A DNA stretch of 33,756 nt from Microcaldota archaeon. Its GTDB lineage: Archaea > Micrarchaeota > Micrarchaeia > Micrarchaeales > CABMGC01. The DNA lies in the NCBI GenBank assembly GCA_021803245.1, contig JAJZLT010000002.1, positions 1 to 33,756 of the forward strand, read 5' to 3'. Below are positions 20,201 through 28,297 of this stretch, in pieces (position 1 is the stretch's first letter; each line of letters starts with the position of its first letter). The notes under the pieces are model-generated. The model saw only the letters and a program-made list of their open reading frames with translations. It ran no database searches and was not told the DNA's origin. The translations under genes and the position numbers were made by a program.

Positions 20201-20705
20201 CGTTCTTTTTGTATTCGAATTCCTTTATTCCTGAGGCGATGTCTATCAGCTCTCTCCTCTCCTTGCCATTCATATCGATGACTTTGTTTATCTCCCCCTG
20301 CAGTATTGTGCTTGTCTCATCTGCTCTTATGCCATGCTTGGCGAAGATCTCAAGGACCTCCTGCCTGCTCATATGCTTGCCGTTCACGCGGTACTGGCTC
20401 TTGCCGTCGGATCTTACCATCCTGATAACGGTCATCTCCTCGTCTCCGCTGAATACCATCTTCACATATGCCTTCTTCAGGCCTGTCTTGCCCTTTATGT
20501 TAGATGTATTGATAAGTGTTTCCAGTTTCCTTACCCTCAGCCTCCTTAGGGCGTTCTCTCCCAAACCGAAGAGCAGAGCATCGCAGATATTGCTCTTGCC
20601 GCTCCCGTTAGGCCCTATGACACAGGTAAAGCCCTTGCTAAACAGTAACTCGGCATGCTTGAATGATTTGAATTTGTCTATTGATAGCGATTTCAAATAC
20701 AGCAT
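17298..20705 (-). CDS. smc: chromosome segregation protein SMC
   Basis: 1135 aa; Walker A IGPNGSGKSN; coiled coils flanking a hinge (AVEAAAGARFEYLVVDKIETA); ABC signature LSGGEKSLVSLML; Walker B QLYVFDEVDSALD. Confidence 0.96.
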   Translation of the reverse strand: MLYLKSLSIDKFKSFKHAELLFSKGFTCVIGPNGSGKSNICDALLFGLGENALRRLRVRKLETLINTSNIKGKTGLKKAYVKMVFSGDEEMTVIRMVRSDGKSQYRVNGKHMSRQEVLEIFAKHGIRADETSTILQGEINKVIDMNGKERRELIDIASGIKEFEYKKNEAMKELEKVSQKISEANVMLHERQNFLSELEFEKEAAEKYISMASRLKSLNYSALLSKKEEAESAQESEAKSMAILDSKKNEMAYKLEDAAKSAEQLDAEKQMLTKELAQSAQVSGATSSKLESIKTEMARNEIEAKSLSDSLQKEQKYAEEWLLEVSKSKQKVAQNREEMERASSRLGEITPEISKFDSRSENISKHAERLKQLGGSVEELERKESSLASAVSNMKMEAQIILSKKEAKEAECKEAEKQIETASKSISAFLSEQERMNKEAKEASDKIMRLESEVGKTRRELDKIDEELLKFREQKFIAQPRASPYEKIKEKFSSHSGFFGKASELCKYTDEYANAVEAAAGARFEYLVVDKIETANEIISYLKSNNSGRATFIPIENLRVQKEERKDPELMHVIDVISFDSRFESVFSYIFSNTYVIGNILEAKKHRIGQHRYVTVEGELVEQSGVVSGGSHSGSRKSAYLIEKSLNALSSRKEQLLIALQDLDTSLAAARKAGAYIEAQRGSTGSRLVELRSGLEKTKSLLEERNAEVKELADKLEGIKERVMEAEGRHAADLAELDRRRSELSDLYAQLEESSAKEEGEGENDVDINKLNSLRKEADGLRAKIAGLGKENELLAERITETESKITKSKSSGKSIKEKIHDLEISLGMLDKSRKAIESEMAATSESSKKIYGRLTILEGKLSKLLSEKSQLASAVQGMETQLIEIKMRRNQIETKIADINAELAAYAEKPERISGMQIGEMEKEANVLSVKISEMGSVNMKAPEIFEERKRDVAEAKSKLDVLDSERQAVLRMIEEIESKKLQTFMNTLNDVSKNFIKLFSYIFTDQGALKLSNPKEPFNSDLDISITKGKTARNLDQLSGGEKSLVSLMLILSIHMCKPSQLYVFDEVDSALDKENSKKLSLLIKQMSSNAQYVVVSHNDSLIVNSDAAVGVVKTEGESKAIGVEVSSILQKR

Positions 20706-20748
20706 AGGGCATCATGGCTGGCCGCCGCCATAAATAAAACTGAGTACC

Positions 20749-21843
20749 TCAATTATTAAAACCCTTTCCTTCACTCCTAAGCCTTTTTTTAGTCGTCATG
20801 TGAAGCAGTATAAAAGTCTGGAGCTGCCTTGCAGTTACAATTCCCAGGATCTTTCTTCGCTCAAGCACCACCCCTATTCCGGCCTTGCTCATCTCAACCT
20901 TCGTAAGCGTGTCAATTATATTTTCATCAGGCTTGAGCTCAGCTGCAGGGAGTGCTATATCAGCCGCAGTATGCGTTGGAAGAGGCTTGGATCTCAGCAG
21001 ATCCACCACCATATAATGCCCGTTTAAATTGGTTATTATTATATTTTCCCTCTCGTTCTTGACCTTGCGGTAGAGCTCAGGTATCGTTGCATTTGGCCTT
21101 ACTACAACAAAATGCTTGCTTAGCGTGCTTCTGGTCTTCATGCCTTTTGTGTCCCTTCTAAGCAGCGCATTCTGCTTCTCTGACTGGGTAGCCAGATAGA
21201 AGAAATAATCTATGATGAGCATAATAAAGAAGTCAAACTCTTTCTCTATGAAGCTGCCGCTGATAAGATACGAGTATGCTATTGTGCCTATGATAAAGAG
21301 TACAATCATGTAGTTGCTAACTTTCACAGTTGCCATTGTCGGATCCTTCGATCTCTTGGTCATCTCAAGATAGCTCCTGAAGACCCGTGCACCGTCCATG
21401 GGGAAGATGGGTATAAGATTGAAGACTCCGAGCAGGAGATTAAGCACAAACAGCCACTGGAAAATGTATGTCACTATTCCCGGAGGAGTGAAGATCACCA
21501 ATATGCCGAATATGCCGCCTAGCACTATGCTCGCCAGCGGGCCTACCAATGCTATGTTGAATTCCATGCGCGGGTCTGCCCGTATGTCTTCTATTATGGT
21601 CATTCCGCCAAATATTGTCAGGACCATTGAATTTACTTTAAGTCCGTTCCTCTGCGAAGCTATGGCGTGCATAAGCTCGTGTATAAACACGCAGATGAAA
21701 AGGAGGATCAGGATTATCAGCAGCGTATACTGCCCGGAAACCACTGAGATATAGAAAAAGAGCAGAAACATAATAATAAGTATCCAGTGCAGCTCTATGT
21801 CTATTCCGAATATTGAGCCTATTTTCATGGAACCGTCGGTCAT
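20749..21843 (-). CDS. site-2 protease family (M50) intramembrane metalloprotease with C-terminal CBS-like region
   Basis: FIHELMHAIASQ (HExxH), NLIPIFPMDGARVFRS (NPxPxxDG-type), multiple TMs. Confidence 0.9.
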   Translation of the reverse strand: MTDGSMKIGSIFGIDIELHWILIIMFLLFFYISVVSGQYTLLIILILLFICVFIHELMHAIASQRNGLKVNSMVLTIFGGMTIIEDIRADPRMEFNIALVGPLASIVLGGIFGILVIFTPPGIVTYIFQWLFVLNLLLGVFNLIPIFPMDGARVFRSYLEMTKRSKDPTMATVKVSNYMIVLFIIGTIAYSYLISGSFIEKEFDFFIMLIIDYFFYLATQSEKQNALLRRDTKGMKTRSTLSKHFVVVRPNATIPELYRKVKNERENIIITNLNGHYMVVDLLRSKPLPTHTAADIALPAAELKPDENIIDTLTKVEMSKAGIGVVLERRKILGIVTARQLQTFILLHMTTKKRLRSEGKGFNN

Positions 21844-21894
21844 GTGAGCACATTTATATAATATACTTTACCAATCTCAAACTTTATAGATTAA

Positions 21895-22620
21895 ATGGAT
21901 TATTCGTTCATAAAAGGAGAGCCTGCTTTATTAATAAGGAAGGAGAGAACACTGGCAGTTGGGGACCTCCACATAGGCAGGGAGCTTGCATTGAGTGAAA
22001 GCGGCATACACATGGTAGGCGCAGCTTCAAGGATGGGGGAGAAGATCGCGAGGCTTTGCAAGGAGAATAATGCAGATAGAGTGGTACTTCTTGGAGATGT
22101 AAAGGACAGCATATTTTACCCAAGCCGGGATGAATTCCGCTCAATACTGGAATTCTTAAGACCATTGGAAAACCTTAATGTAACTATAGCAAAAGGGAAC
22201 CACGACGCACATCTGGCCCAGATCTTGAAAAGGATAGATTTTAGGGCAGAGATATGCAATGAAGCATTTATAGGAAACTTCGCTTTCCTCCATGGCAATA
22301 CGATGCCATCAGAGAGGGCAATGATGAAAAAGACCCTTATTATTGCACACGGGCACATGGCATTAAGAAGAGAAGAGGGACTTGAAAAGGCATGGCTTGT
22401 CCTGAAGATAGGAAAGGGCGCAAGAAAGTTTTATCCTGATGCGAATATGGATGCGAGGCTTGTTATGGTGCCCGCATTCAGCGACCTTATAATAGGTACT
22501 GGCATAAGCATGGCCTCAGGCAGGTTTATACCTGTGCTAAGGAATAATGTCTTCGACCTGAAAAGCGCAAAGATATACACTCTGGAAAAGAAACTGGCAG
22601 GAAGCCCGCCAGAAGAATAA
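21895..22620 (+). CDS. calcineurin-like metallophosphoesterase (archaeal ICC-like)
   Basis: VGDLHIGRE, LLGDVKDSI, KGNHDAHL and IAHGHMALR metal-binding motifs. Confidence 0.88.
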   Translation: MDYSFIKGEPALLIRKERTLAVGDLHIGRELALSESGIHMVGAASRMGEKIARLCKENNADRVVLLGDVKDSIFYPSRDEFRSILEFLRPLENLNVTIAKGNHDAHLAQILKRIDFRAEICNEAFIGNFAFLHGNTMPSERAMMKKTLIIAHGHMALRREEGLEKAWLVLKIGKGARKFYPDANMDARLVMVPAFSDLIIGTGISMASGRFIPVLRNNVFDLKSAKIYTLEKKLAGSPPEE

Positions 22621-24075
22621 TCAGACGGGATTTGGCTTGAACCTCTCCTTCACTTCCCGCATCTCCCTCTGTGCTATCTCTTTCCAGGCGCCGAATTCTC
22701 CCGTTGATTTTGGATAATTCCGGTAATGCTCATTCAGCTTCTTCATCTTGGAAACTGTATAAAGGAGATTCCTGAATGCATTTATATTTGCAAGGCCGCT
22801 GAGCACCTTGTTAAACTTGCTTGCAAGCGTAAGTTCAGGTATGCGCCCGTAGCTTATGTCCACTGCCTCTTTCTCAGTAAGGAAGTGGGCAAACCCGTAA
22901 TTTATCAGATCATTGTTCAGCGACTGCAAATACACGCGGAAGGCTTCCAGGGCTGCAGTCTTTGCCCCATATAAGTCATTGTACCTTACGTTGTATCTCC
23001 AGAGTGAGTCAAGGCTGACGTTTTTCTCTGCCACTGCTTCTCCGGCAACCTCTCCGGAGAGCACTCCCGAAACCATCGCAGGGCCTATTCCTCCTGCGCT
23101 TATTGGATTTGGCATCGCCATGCTGTCTCCGGCTCCCATGTAGCCAGGATAGACAAGGCTATCGAACTGGCGGCGTACAGTAACAGACCAGTAGCCTTTG
23201 CCGTTATTGTCAGCAGGATCCAGTTCCTTCTTCGCTATTACGGGATTCCATCCCACATAACCGTCTATGAGCGAGTGAAGCGTGTCCTTCTTGTTAAGCT
23301 TCGCATTCCTTATCTCAAGGCTTTTCTTCTCTACCCCTACGCCTACGTTCATGCGCCCGTTACGCTTAGGAAAGACCCAGCCGTAACCGCCGGGAGCAAG
23401 CACTTGATTAAGATGTATTAGCGCATTCTTTGGATCGTAGTACCTTATATCGTCTTTTGCAGCCTCGAACCTGAAGATGTACCTGCCAGTAGACTCTATA
23501 TCATCGGTGCTTATATTCTGTTCTATCATGCTGTTATCAGGCAGCTTTCTCCTTATCGTGCTTGCTACTCCAAGCGCATCTATTACAATCTTCGCTTTTA
23601 TTCTTGCCTGCTGGCTCTTCTCATCGCGGCCGAAGATGCCCGTTACCTTATTCTCTTCTATTATCGGACCTTCTACTTCAAACCTTGAGACGTATTCTGC
23701 GCCTTTCTTCCTCGCAAAGTCAATAAGCTTCTTTGCGAGTTTAGGCCTGTCCAGGCTATATCCTTCTCCATCGAAGATAAACTTGTGCTCCAGGTCAGGA
23801 CTGAACGCGTATACGCCATCTACTTTTAGGTCAAGCTCTGGCTCGCCGAACTTTATGCCTATCTCCTTCTCGACAAAATCAAGGTGGCTCTTTGCCACTG
23901 CATCGCCGCAGACCCAGCCCCAGTTGGTCTTCTTCCCTGCCACCGAGTAATCATTCCTGTCCAGGATAAGTGTTTTTGCCCCTTTTTCCGCTGCAGCTGC
24001 AGCTGCAAGGGAACCGGCTATTCCGCCTCCTGCCACTATTACATCGTACTCTTCCAAAAAATTACCTTCACGCAC
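22621..24075 (-). CDS. geranylgeranyl reductase-family FAD flavoprotein
   Basis: YDVIVAGGGIAGSLAAAAAAEKGAKTLILDR; GYGWVFPKRNGRMNVGVGV; YMGAGDSMAMPNPISAGGIGPAMVSG. Confidence 0.88.
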   Translation of the reverse strand: MREGNFLEEYDVIVAGGGIAGSLAAAAAAEKGAKTLILDRNDYSVAGKKTNWGWVCGDAVAKSHLDFVEKEIGIKFGEPELDLKVDGVYAFSPDLEHKFIFDGEGYSLDRPKLAKKLIDFARKKGAEYVSRFEVEGPIIEENKVTGIFGRDEKSQQARIKAKIVIDALGVASTIRRKLPDNSMIEQNISTDDIESTGRYIFRFEAAKDDIRYYDPKNALIHLNQVLAPGGYGWVFPKRNGRMNVGVGVEKKSLEIRNAKLNKKDTLHSLIDGYVGWNPVIAKKELDPADNNGKGYWSVTVRRQFDSLVYPGYMGAGDSMAMPNPISAGGIGPAMVSGVLSGEVAGEAVAEKNVSLDSLWRYNVRYNDLYGAKTAALEAFRVYLQSLNNDLINYGFAHFLTEKEAVDISYGRIPELTLASKFNKVLSGLANINAFRNLLYTVSKMKKLNEHYRNYPKSTGEFGAWKEIAQREMREVKERFKPNPV

Positions 24076-24250
24076 TCTGGTTCTCCTTGAGCACCACTAT
24101 GGGTATTACTCCTTCATTGAATTCAAGCTCTGCAAGCCTTAGCGGCTCGGTAGTGCCTTCCGGAACTTTTACGAGTGGAGGTGCGCCGTATGCGAGCTGC
24201 AATGCCCGTGCGCCTATGATTCTTGCCTTCTCAAACCTTGTATAATCCAT
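24068..24250 (-). CDS. rpoK: DNA-directed RNA polymerase subunit K (RpoK/Rpb6)
   Basis: 60 aa; YTRFEKARIIGARALQLAYGAPPLVKVPEG...LRLAELEFNEGVIPIVVL. Overlaps the downstream reductase start by 8 nt. Confidence 0.95.
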   Translation of the reverse strand: MDYTRFEKARIIGARALQLAYGAPPLVKVPEGTTEPLRLAELEFNEGVIPIVVLKENQSA

Positions 24251-24400
24251 ATTGATACCTTTAATTTATATAATTCGTGCTAGGGTATAGCCTGTAAAAC
24301 ATAAAGATTTTAATGAAAAAGGCTATATTTATAACTGCCTGAGATAATATAGGCTTTAAAGTTTTATATACCTTTATATTTGGGTATTCCTTACAAGCAG

Positions 24401-24494
24401 GCCTTGGTAGTGTAGTGGTCCAGCATACGAGCCTGTCAGCGCGCATCTGCGCGGCAGATCGCTTGTGACCCGGGTTCGAATCCCGGCCAAGGCG
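24401..24494 (+). tRNA. tRNA-Asp (GTC) with a 21-nt intron at 37/38 (24439-24459)
   Basis: Acceptor gccttgg/ccaaggc, discriminator G, anticodon loop ctgtca...c. The exon-intron boundaries form a canonical BHB. TATA-like tttatata ~30 nt upstream. Confidence 0.96.
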
Positions 24495-24560
24495 TCTTAC
24501 TTTTTGTTTAACGCCTTATGATAAACCATAAATTCTTACCTAAAATATAACAATGATTGT

Positions 24561-25175
24561 ATGCAAGTTCAAAGAAAAGCAAAAATAGTCCCTACAAATT
24601 ATATAAGGATAGGGCTAGCGAAGGAAAGCGACCTTAAAAATTACACCGAGTTATTACAAAGAGTCTAGCAGAAGTCTTATACAGACAATAAAATAGGACT
24701 CACTGCTGATTGTTTCTCTATGGAAGTATTTTCTACTCCAGACACACAAAAATATTTATCATCAAATTTAAAACAGAGCTCCTCACAAAGAACTTGGCTA
24801 GCATTTTCAGATTCAAAACTGGTAGGCTCTATTACAATTACAGACAAAGGGGAGGAATGCGAATTACGAGGATTCTATGTATATGTAAACCTACAAAGGA
24901 GAGGTATTGGCAAAAAACTTCTTGGATATGCATTAGATTTCGCGAAGGCGAAGAATATATCTCTTGATTTATACGCACACAACCACAAAACTATCAATCT
25001 TTACAAAAAATGTGGGTTTGAGATTGATAAACAAAAAGATGTATTCTACCGCCATTGGCCTGAATGGCCTGAAAGTCTACGGGCAAAATGTATCTATATG
25101 AAACTTGAAGCAGACAAAGTTAGAGAACTTTTGAAGAAAATAAGATTAAATGAAGCTGAAAATATTAGGAAGTAA
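24561..25175 (+). pseudogene. GNAT-family N-acetyltransferase interrupted by in-frame TAG (24666-24668)
   Basis: The reading frame from ATG 24561 (MQVQRKAKIVPTNYIRIGLAKESDLKNYTELLQRV*QKSYTDNKIG...) continues in frame into the 24720 ORF, which has the GNAT acetyl-CoA motif LQRRGIGKKLLGYAL and LYKKCGFE. Confidence 0.75.
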
Positions 25176-25277
25176 TTATTTAGGAAATCAAATGGACCTG
25201 ACTCAGTTGAAGTCATTAGGAAAATGAGAGAATCCAGAAAGAATCGGTAATGGTGTAATCAGATAACAGTAAGCCTT

Positions 25278-25300
25278 ATATATGTATACTATACATATAT
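25278..25300. promoter_or_regulatory. 11-bp perfect inverted repeat overlapping the vapBC promoter, candidate autoregulatory operator
   Basis: atatatgtata-c-tatacatatat, 12 bp upstream of the antitoxin ATG. Confidence 0.6.
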
Positions 25301-25312
25301 TATTGTGATAAA

Positions 25313-25537
25313 ATGTCTAAGCTAGTCTCACTATCAAACACTGCTTATTCCACGTTACAAAAAATGAAAGGCAAGAATATGTCCTTTTCAGATGTAGTAC
25401 TAAAACTGGCTAGCGGTGGCGGTCCGAAACGAAATTTTATGAAACTTGCAGGTTCCCTCAAAAAGGAATCAAAATCTCTCGAATCCCTCAAAAAGCAGAT
25501 TGAAGAAGACAGAAAGATAAATACAGATATAACTTAG
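25313..25537 (+). CDS. vapB: VapB-type antitoxin (VAPB_antitox/DUF217-like)
   Basis: MSKLVSLSNTAYSTLQKMKGKNMSFSDVVLKLA pattern; directly followed by a PIN-domain ORF. Confidence 0.8.
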   Translation: MSKLVSLSNTAYSTLQKMKGKNMSFSDVVLKLASGGGPKRNFMKLAGSLKKESKSLESLKKQIEEDRKINTDIT

Positions 25538-25545
25538 GTATTTGA

Positions 25546-25911
25546 ATGGTAGTTCTAGACACTAACATCATAATAGACTTCTTAGATGGAAAACAAGAGG
25601 TAGTAGAAGCATTAAGCAAATACAATAACTTTGAACTTGCCACAACATTTGTCAATCAATATGAATTACTAAAGTATAAAAAAAAGTCCCACTTTGAAGA
25701 AGCACTTAAAAATCTCACCATTTATCATTCAAGTGAATCTGCAATACTCGCCTCATCAGAATCATATAAACTCCTCAAAGAGAAAGGCAAGCTAATTAGC
25801 GATAACGATTTGCTTATTTTTGGCGTATGTCTAGCAAACAATGAGATGCTACTTACTCGTGACGGGGACTTTAAAAACCTACAAAGCGATAGAGTAATAC
25901 TAATCAAGTAG
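25546..25911 (+). CDS. vapC: VapC-type PIN-domain toxin
   Basis: MVVLDTNIIIDFLDG...; NQYELLKYKK; ISDNDLLIFGVCLANNEMLLTRDGDF: conserved acidic PIN residues. Confidence 0.88.
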   Translation: MVVLDTNIIIDFLDGKQEVVEALSKYNNFELATTFVNQYELLKYKKKSHFEEALKNLTIYHSSESAILASSESYKLLKEKGKLISDNDLLIFGVCLANNEMLLTRDGDFKNLQSDRVILIK

Positions 25912-25957
25912 AGGGTATTCGGTCATCTTATATAGCATACTAGAAAGAGGTTATACT

Positions 25958-26380
25958 ATGAACAAAACTGACATAGTTCGGCCAAGGCGTAATGGTAATA
26001 TTATGAACGAATTGGCATATTTCGAGATACAGAGCGACAATCCAGAATAAACAGCAGATTTCTATAAAAATCTGTTTGGTTGGAAAATTTTCAAACAGGA
26101 AGGCATGCCTATCGAATATTATAGTATAGAAACCAGCAGCATACGTGGGGGCATTTTAAAGCGCCCGGCCCCTATACCAAAATCTAGGTCTGGTACTAAT
26201 GCCTTTACCTGCTCGTTTGAAGTTAAAAATTTCGATAATTTTGCAGTAAAAATTAAAAGGCTTGGTGGAAAAGTGGCTCTAGAAAAATTTGCTGTTCCTG
26301 GAAAGTGCTGGCAGGGATATTTTCTAGATCCAGAAGGTAATGTGTTTGGTATTTTCGAAGTGGATATAAATGCAAAATGA
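25958..26380 (+). pseudogene. VOC/glyoxalase-like protein interrupted by in-frame TAA (26048-26050)
   Basis: In-frame from ATG 26003: MNELAYFEIQSDNPE*TADFYKNLFGWKIFKQEGMPIEYYSI...GYFLDPEGNVFGIFEVD. VOC signature present on both sides of the stop. The same frame is open upstream to an ATG at 25958. Confidence 0.75.
25979..25990 (+). repeat. copy of tRNA-Asp 3' terminus (candidate att core)
   Basis: cggccaaggcgt is identical (12/12) to 24484-24495, the tRNA-Asp 3' end plus the following T. Confidence 0.65.
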
Positions 26381-26390
26381 AAATATAGAT

Positions 26391-26418
26391 ACCCGGATTC
26401 GAATCCGGGCTAAGGCGT
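26391..26418 (+). repeat. degenerate copy of tRNA-Asp T-arm and 3' acceptor (candidate older att remnant)
   Basis: acccggattcgaatccgggctaaggcgt matches 24468-24495 acccgggttcgaatcccggccaaggcgt at 25 of 28 positions. Confidence 0.75.
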
Positions 26419-26461
26419 AGAGTATTATAACTACATTAGTACAAATGTAAATGGCTATTTT

Positions 26462-26938
26462 ATGCAAAAAATCACACCGTTCTTATGGTTCGTGGACGAT
26501 GCTATTGAGGCTGCAAGATTCTATGCCTCTGTTTTTAAGGGCAGAATAGTCAACAGCACACAACTCTATGACACTCCTAGTGGCCCTAATACCTATATCG
26601 TAACCATAAAGCTTCTAGATACCTATTTCACTTTAATCAATGGTGGCGATGTTCCGGGATTCACGAAGTTCTCAGCTGCAACTTCGTTCGTGGTCAACTG
26701 CAAGAACCGGAAGGAAGTCGATCGTTATTGGAAGGGCTTGCTAAAAGATGGAGGAAAACCTGGCAATTGCGGTTGGTTAACAGATAAATATGGTGTAACC
26801 TGGCAAGTCGTTCCGGAGGAGATGCCTAAGTACCTTGGAGGTCCAGACAAGGAAGGCAGAGACAGGGCGATGAAGACAATGCTTAAGATGTCAAAGCTTG
26901 ATATAAATAAAATTAAGCATGCTTACATGGGCGATTAG
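26462..26938 (+). CDS. VOC-superfamily PhnB-like protein
   Basis: ITPFLWFVDDAIEAARFYASVFKGRIVNSTQL...PGNCGWLTDKYGVTWQVVPEEMPKYL. Confidence 0.88.
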   Translation: MQKITPFLWFVDDAIEAARFYASVFKGRIVNSTQLYDTPSGPNTYIVTIKLLDTYFTLINGGDVPGFTKFSAATSFVVNCKNRKEVDRYWKGLLKDGGKPGNCGWLTDKYGVTWQVVPEEMPKYLGGPDKEGRDRAMKTMLKMSKLDINKIKHAYMGD

Positions 26939-27328
26939 GCAATTGCTGAGATGACTGAGGTGGTTCTACGGTACACAAGGAGAATGGAATATGGCGTATG
27001 CTACTTTGGCTTTTCAAAGCTGTGGGCGTTAATCTCGGTGAACAGGGCCCGGACAAGACGACTTTTCACTCGCTCTCCACTTGCGATTTCCTTTTTTGCT
27101 AGCTCAGGGTATTGAGGTAGAGAATTATGGCGTTTGCATAGCCATGCTCAAGCTTCTGCTCGGACTTGAGTCAGTTCATCGGCAGTTCGCCATGCTTTGC
27201 AACCGCCTTACCGCATTTTATTAAGCCTTCTTCCCTGCCAATGCTACATGATCCTAGGGGGATTTATCGTGCTGCTTCTTTATATTGTCTATGTAGGCTT
27301 TGTAAGTCACTATACGCCTGTCTTTCCT

Positions 27329-28297
27329 TTATATTGGGCAGCCGCCGCGCGTGCTGGTTGTCAGATGCGTAAATACTGCAGTATTGTTTGCGTATATTTC
27401 GGTCAGCTTGGCTTCAGTTCCGTCGCAAGCATATCCTACAGTATCCCCTATGTGCAGGGTTGTCTCGCTTCCGAGAGTGGCCGCCACAGGATACTGGACA
27501 TAGATAAGGCCCGAAACAGTATTGCTTGCGTAACTTATATTCTGGGCCATGAAGTTGCTAATGCGCTGCCCGTCCTGAACCGAGACTGTAGAGCCGTAAG
27601 TGGCATTGGCTGAAACAGGCAGTGTGGCGTTGATGCTTGCATTTACTCCTGCGGCAATTCCTGCACCCACTCCCACCCCTAGCTTTGCCTTTATATTTTC
27701 ACTTATTGGCTCGGTGCTGCCGATATTTGTATTTATGCTCACTGTAGAATTGCTGCTTATAACTATGGCGCTCGCAGCAGGAACAAGCAGATAAGTGGTG
27801 GCACTGCCGCTCCCATGCACATTCACAGAAGGATGGAAGTCTACCAATACCGCAGAGCTGGAATTTATCTTCTCGGCTCCGGTTACAGATACTGTTACTC
27901 TGCTGTTTGGGGATGAGACATTGTAAGTCGTGCCATTGATCGTTATCTTTGCTGAAGTGATGTTGAATCTCACTATATTTATGGTTGAATTGGCAGCGAC
28001 GCTGGCTTTAGCTATAGTCTGCGAGGTATTCTGCAGGGCCATTAGATTTATGGTCCCGGAGCCAGAAGCCGTAACCCATCCGGAAGTACTGTTTGAGCCT
28101 GAAACATGCACCTGAACTGAAGAGTATGAAACTAGCAGTTGCTGCGTACCTGCAGGCACTGTAGGCGGATCAGTAAGCTGTATTGCAGCAGTATATGTGC
28201 CTGCTGCAAGACTTTTGCCAAAAACCGAATACAGCAGAGCCACCACCACTATTAGCAGGATAACTGCTCCTAGCAAGGCCGCAATGTTTGTTGCCAA
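27329..28297 (-). CDS. N-terminally membrane-anchored extracellular protein, DUF4382-like
   Basis: TM anchor MATNIAALLGAVILLIVVVALLYSVFG, then AAIQLTDPPTVPAGTQQLLVSYSSVQVHVSGS..GWVTASGSGTINLMAL pattern typical of DUF4382 ectodomains. Confidence 0.65.
   Translation of the reverse strand: MATNIAALLGAVILLIVVVALLYSVFGKSLAAGTYTAAIQLTDPPTVPAGTQQLLVSYSSVQVHVSGSNSTSGWVTASGSGTINLMALQNTSQTIAKASVAANSTINIVRFNITSAKITINGTTYNVSSPNSRVTVSVTGAEKINSSSAVLVDFHPSVNVHGSGSATTYLLVPAASAIVISSNSTVSINTNIGSTEPISENIKAKLGVGVGAGIAAGVNASINATLPVSANATYGSTVSVQDGQRISNFMAQNISYASNTVSGLIYVQYPVAATLGSETTLHIGDTVGYACDGTEAKLTEIYANNTAVFTHLTTSTRGGCPI

Noticed and set aside
17713-20733. Many long antisense ORFs within smc
   Set aside because: Serine/leucine-rich products expected from the complement of a coiled-coil gene; no domain signatures.
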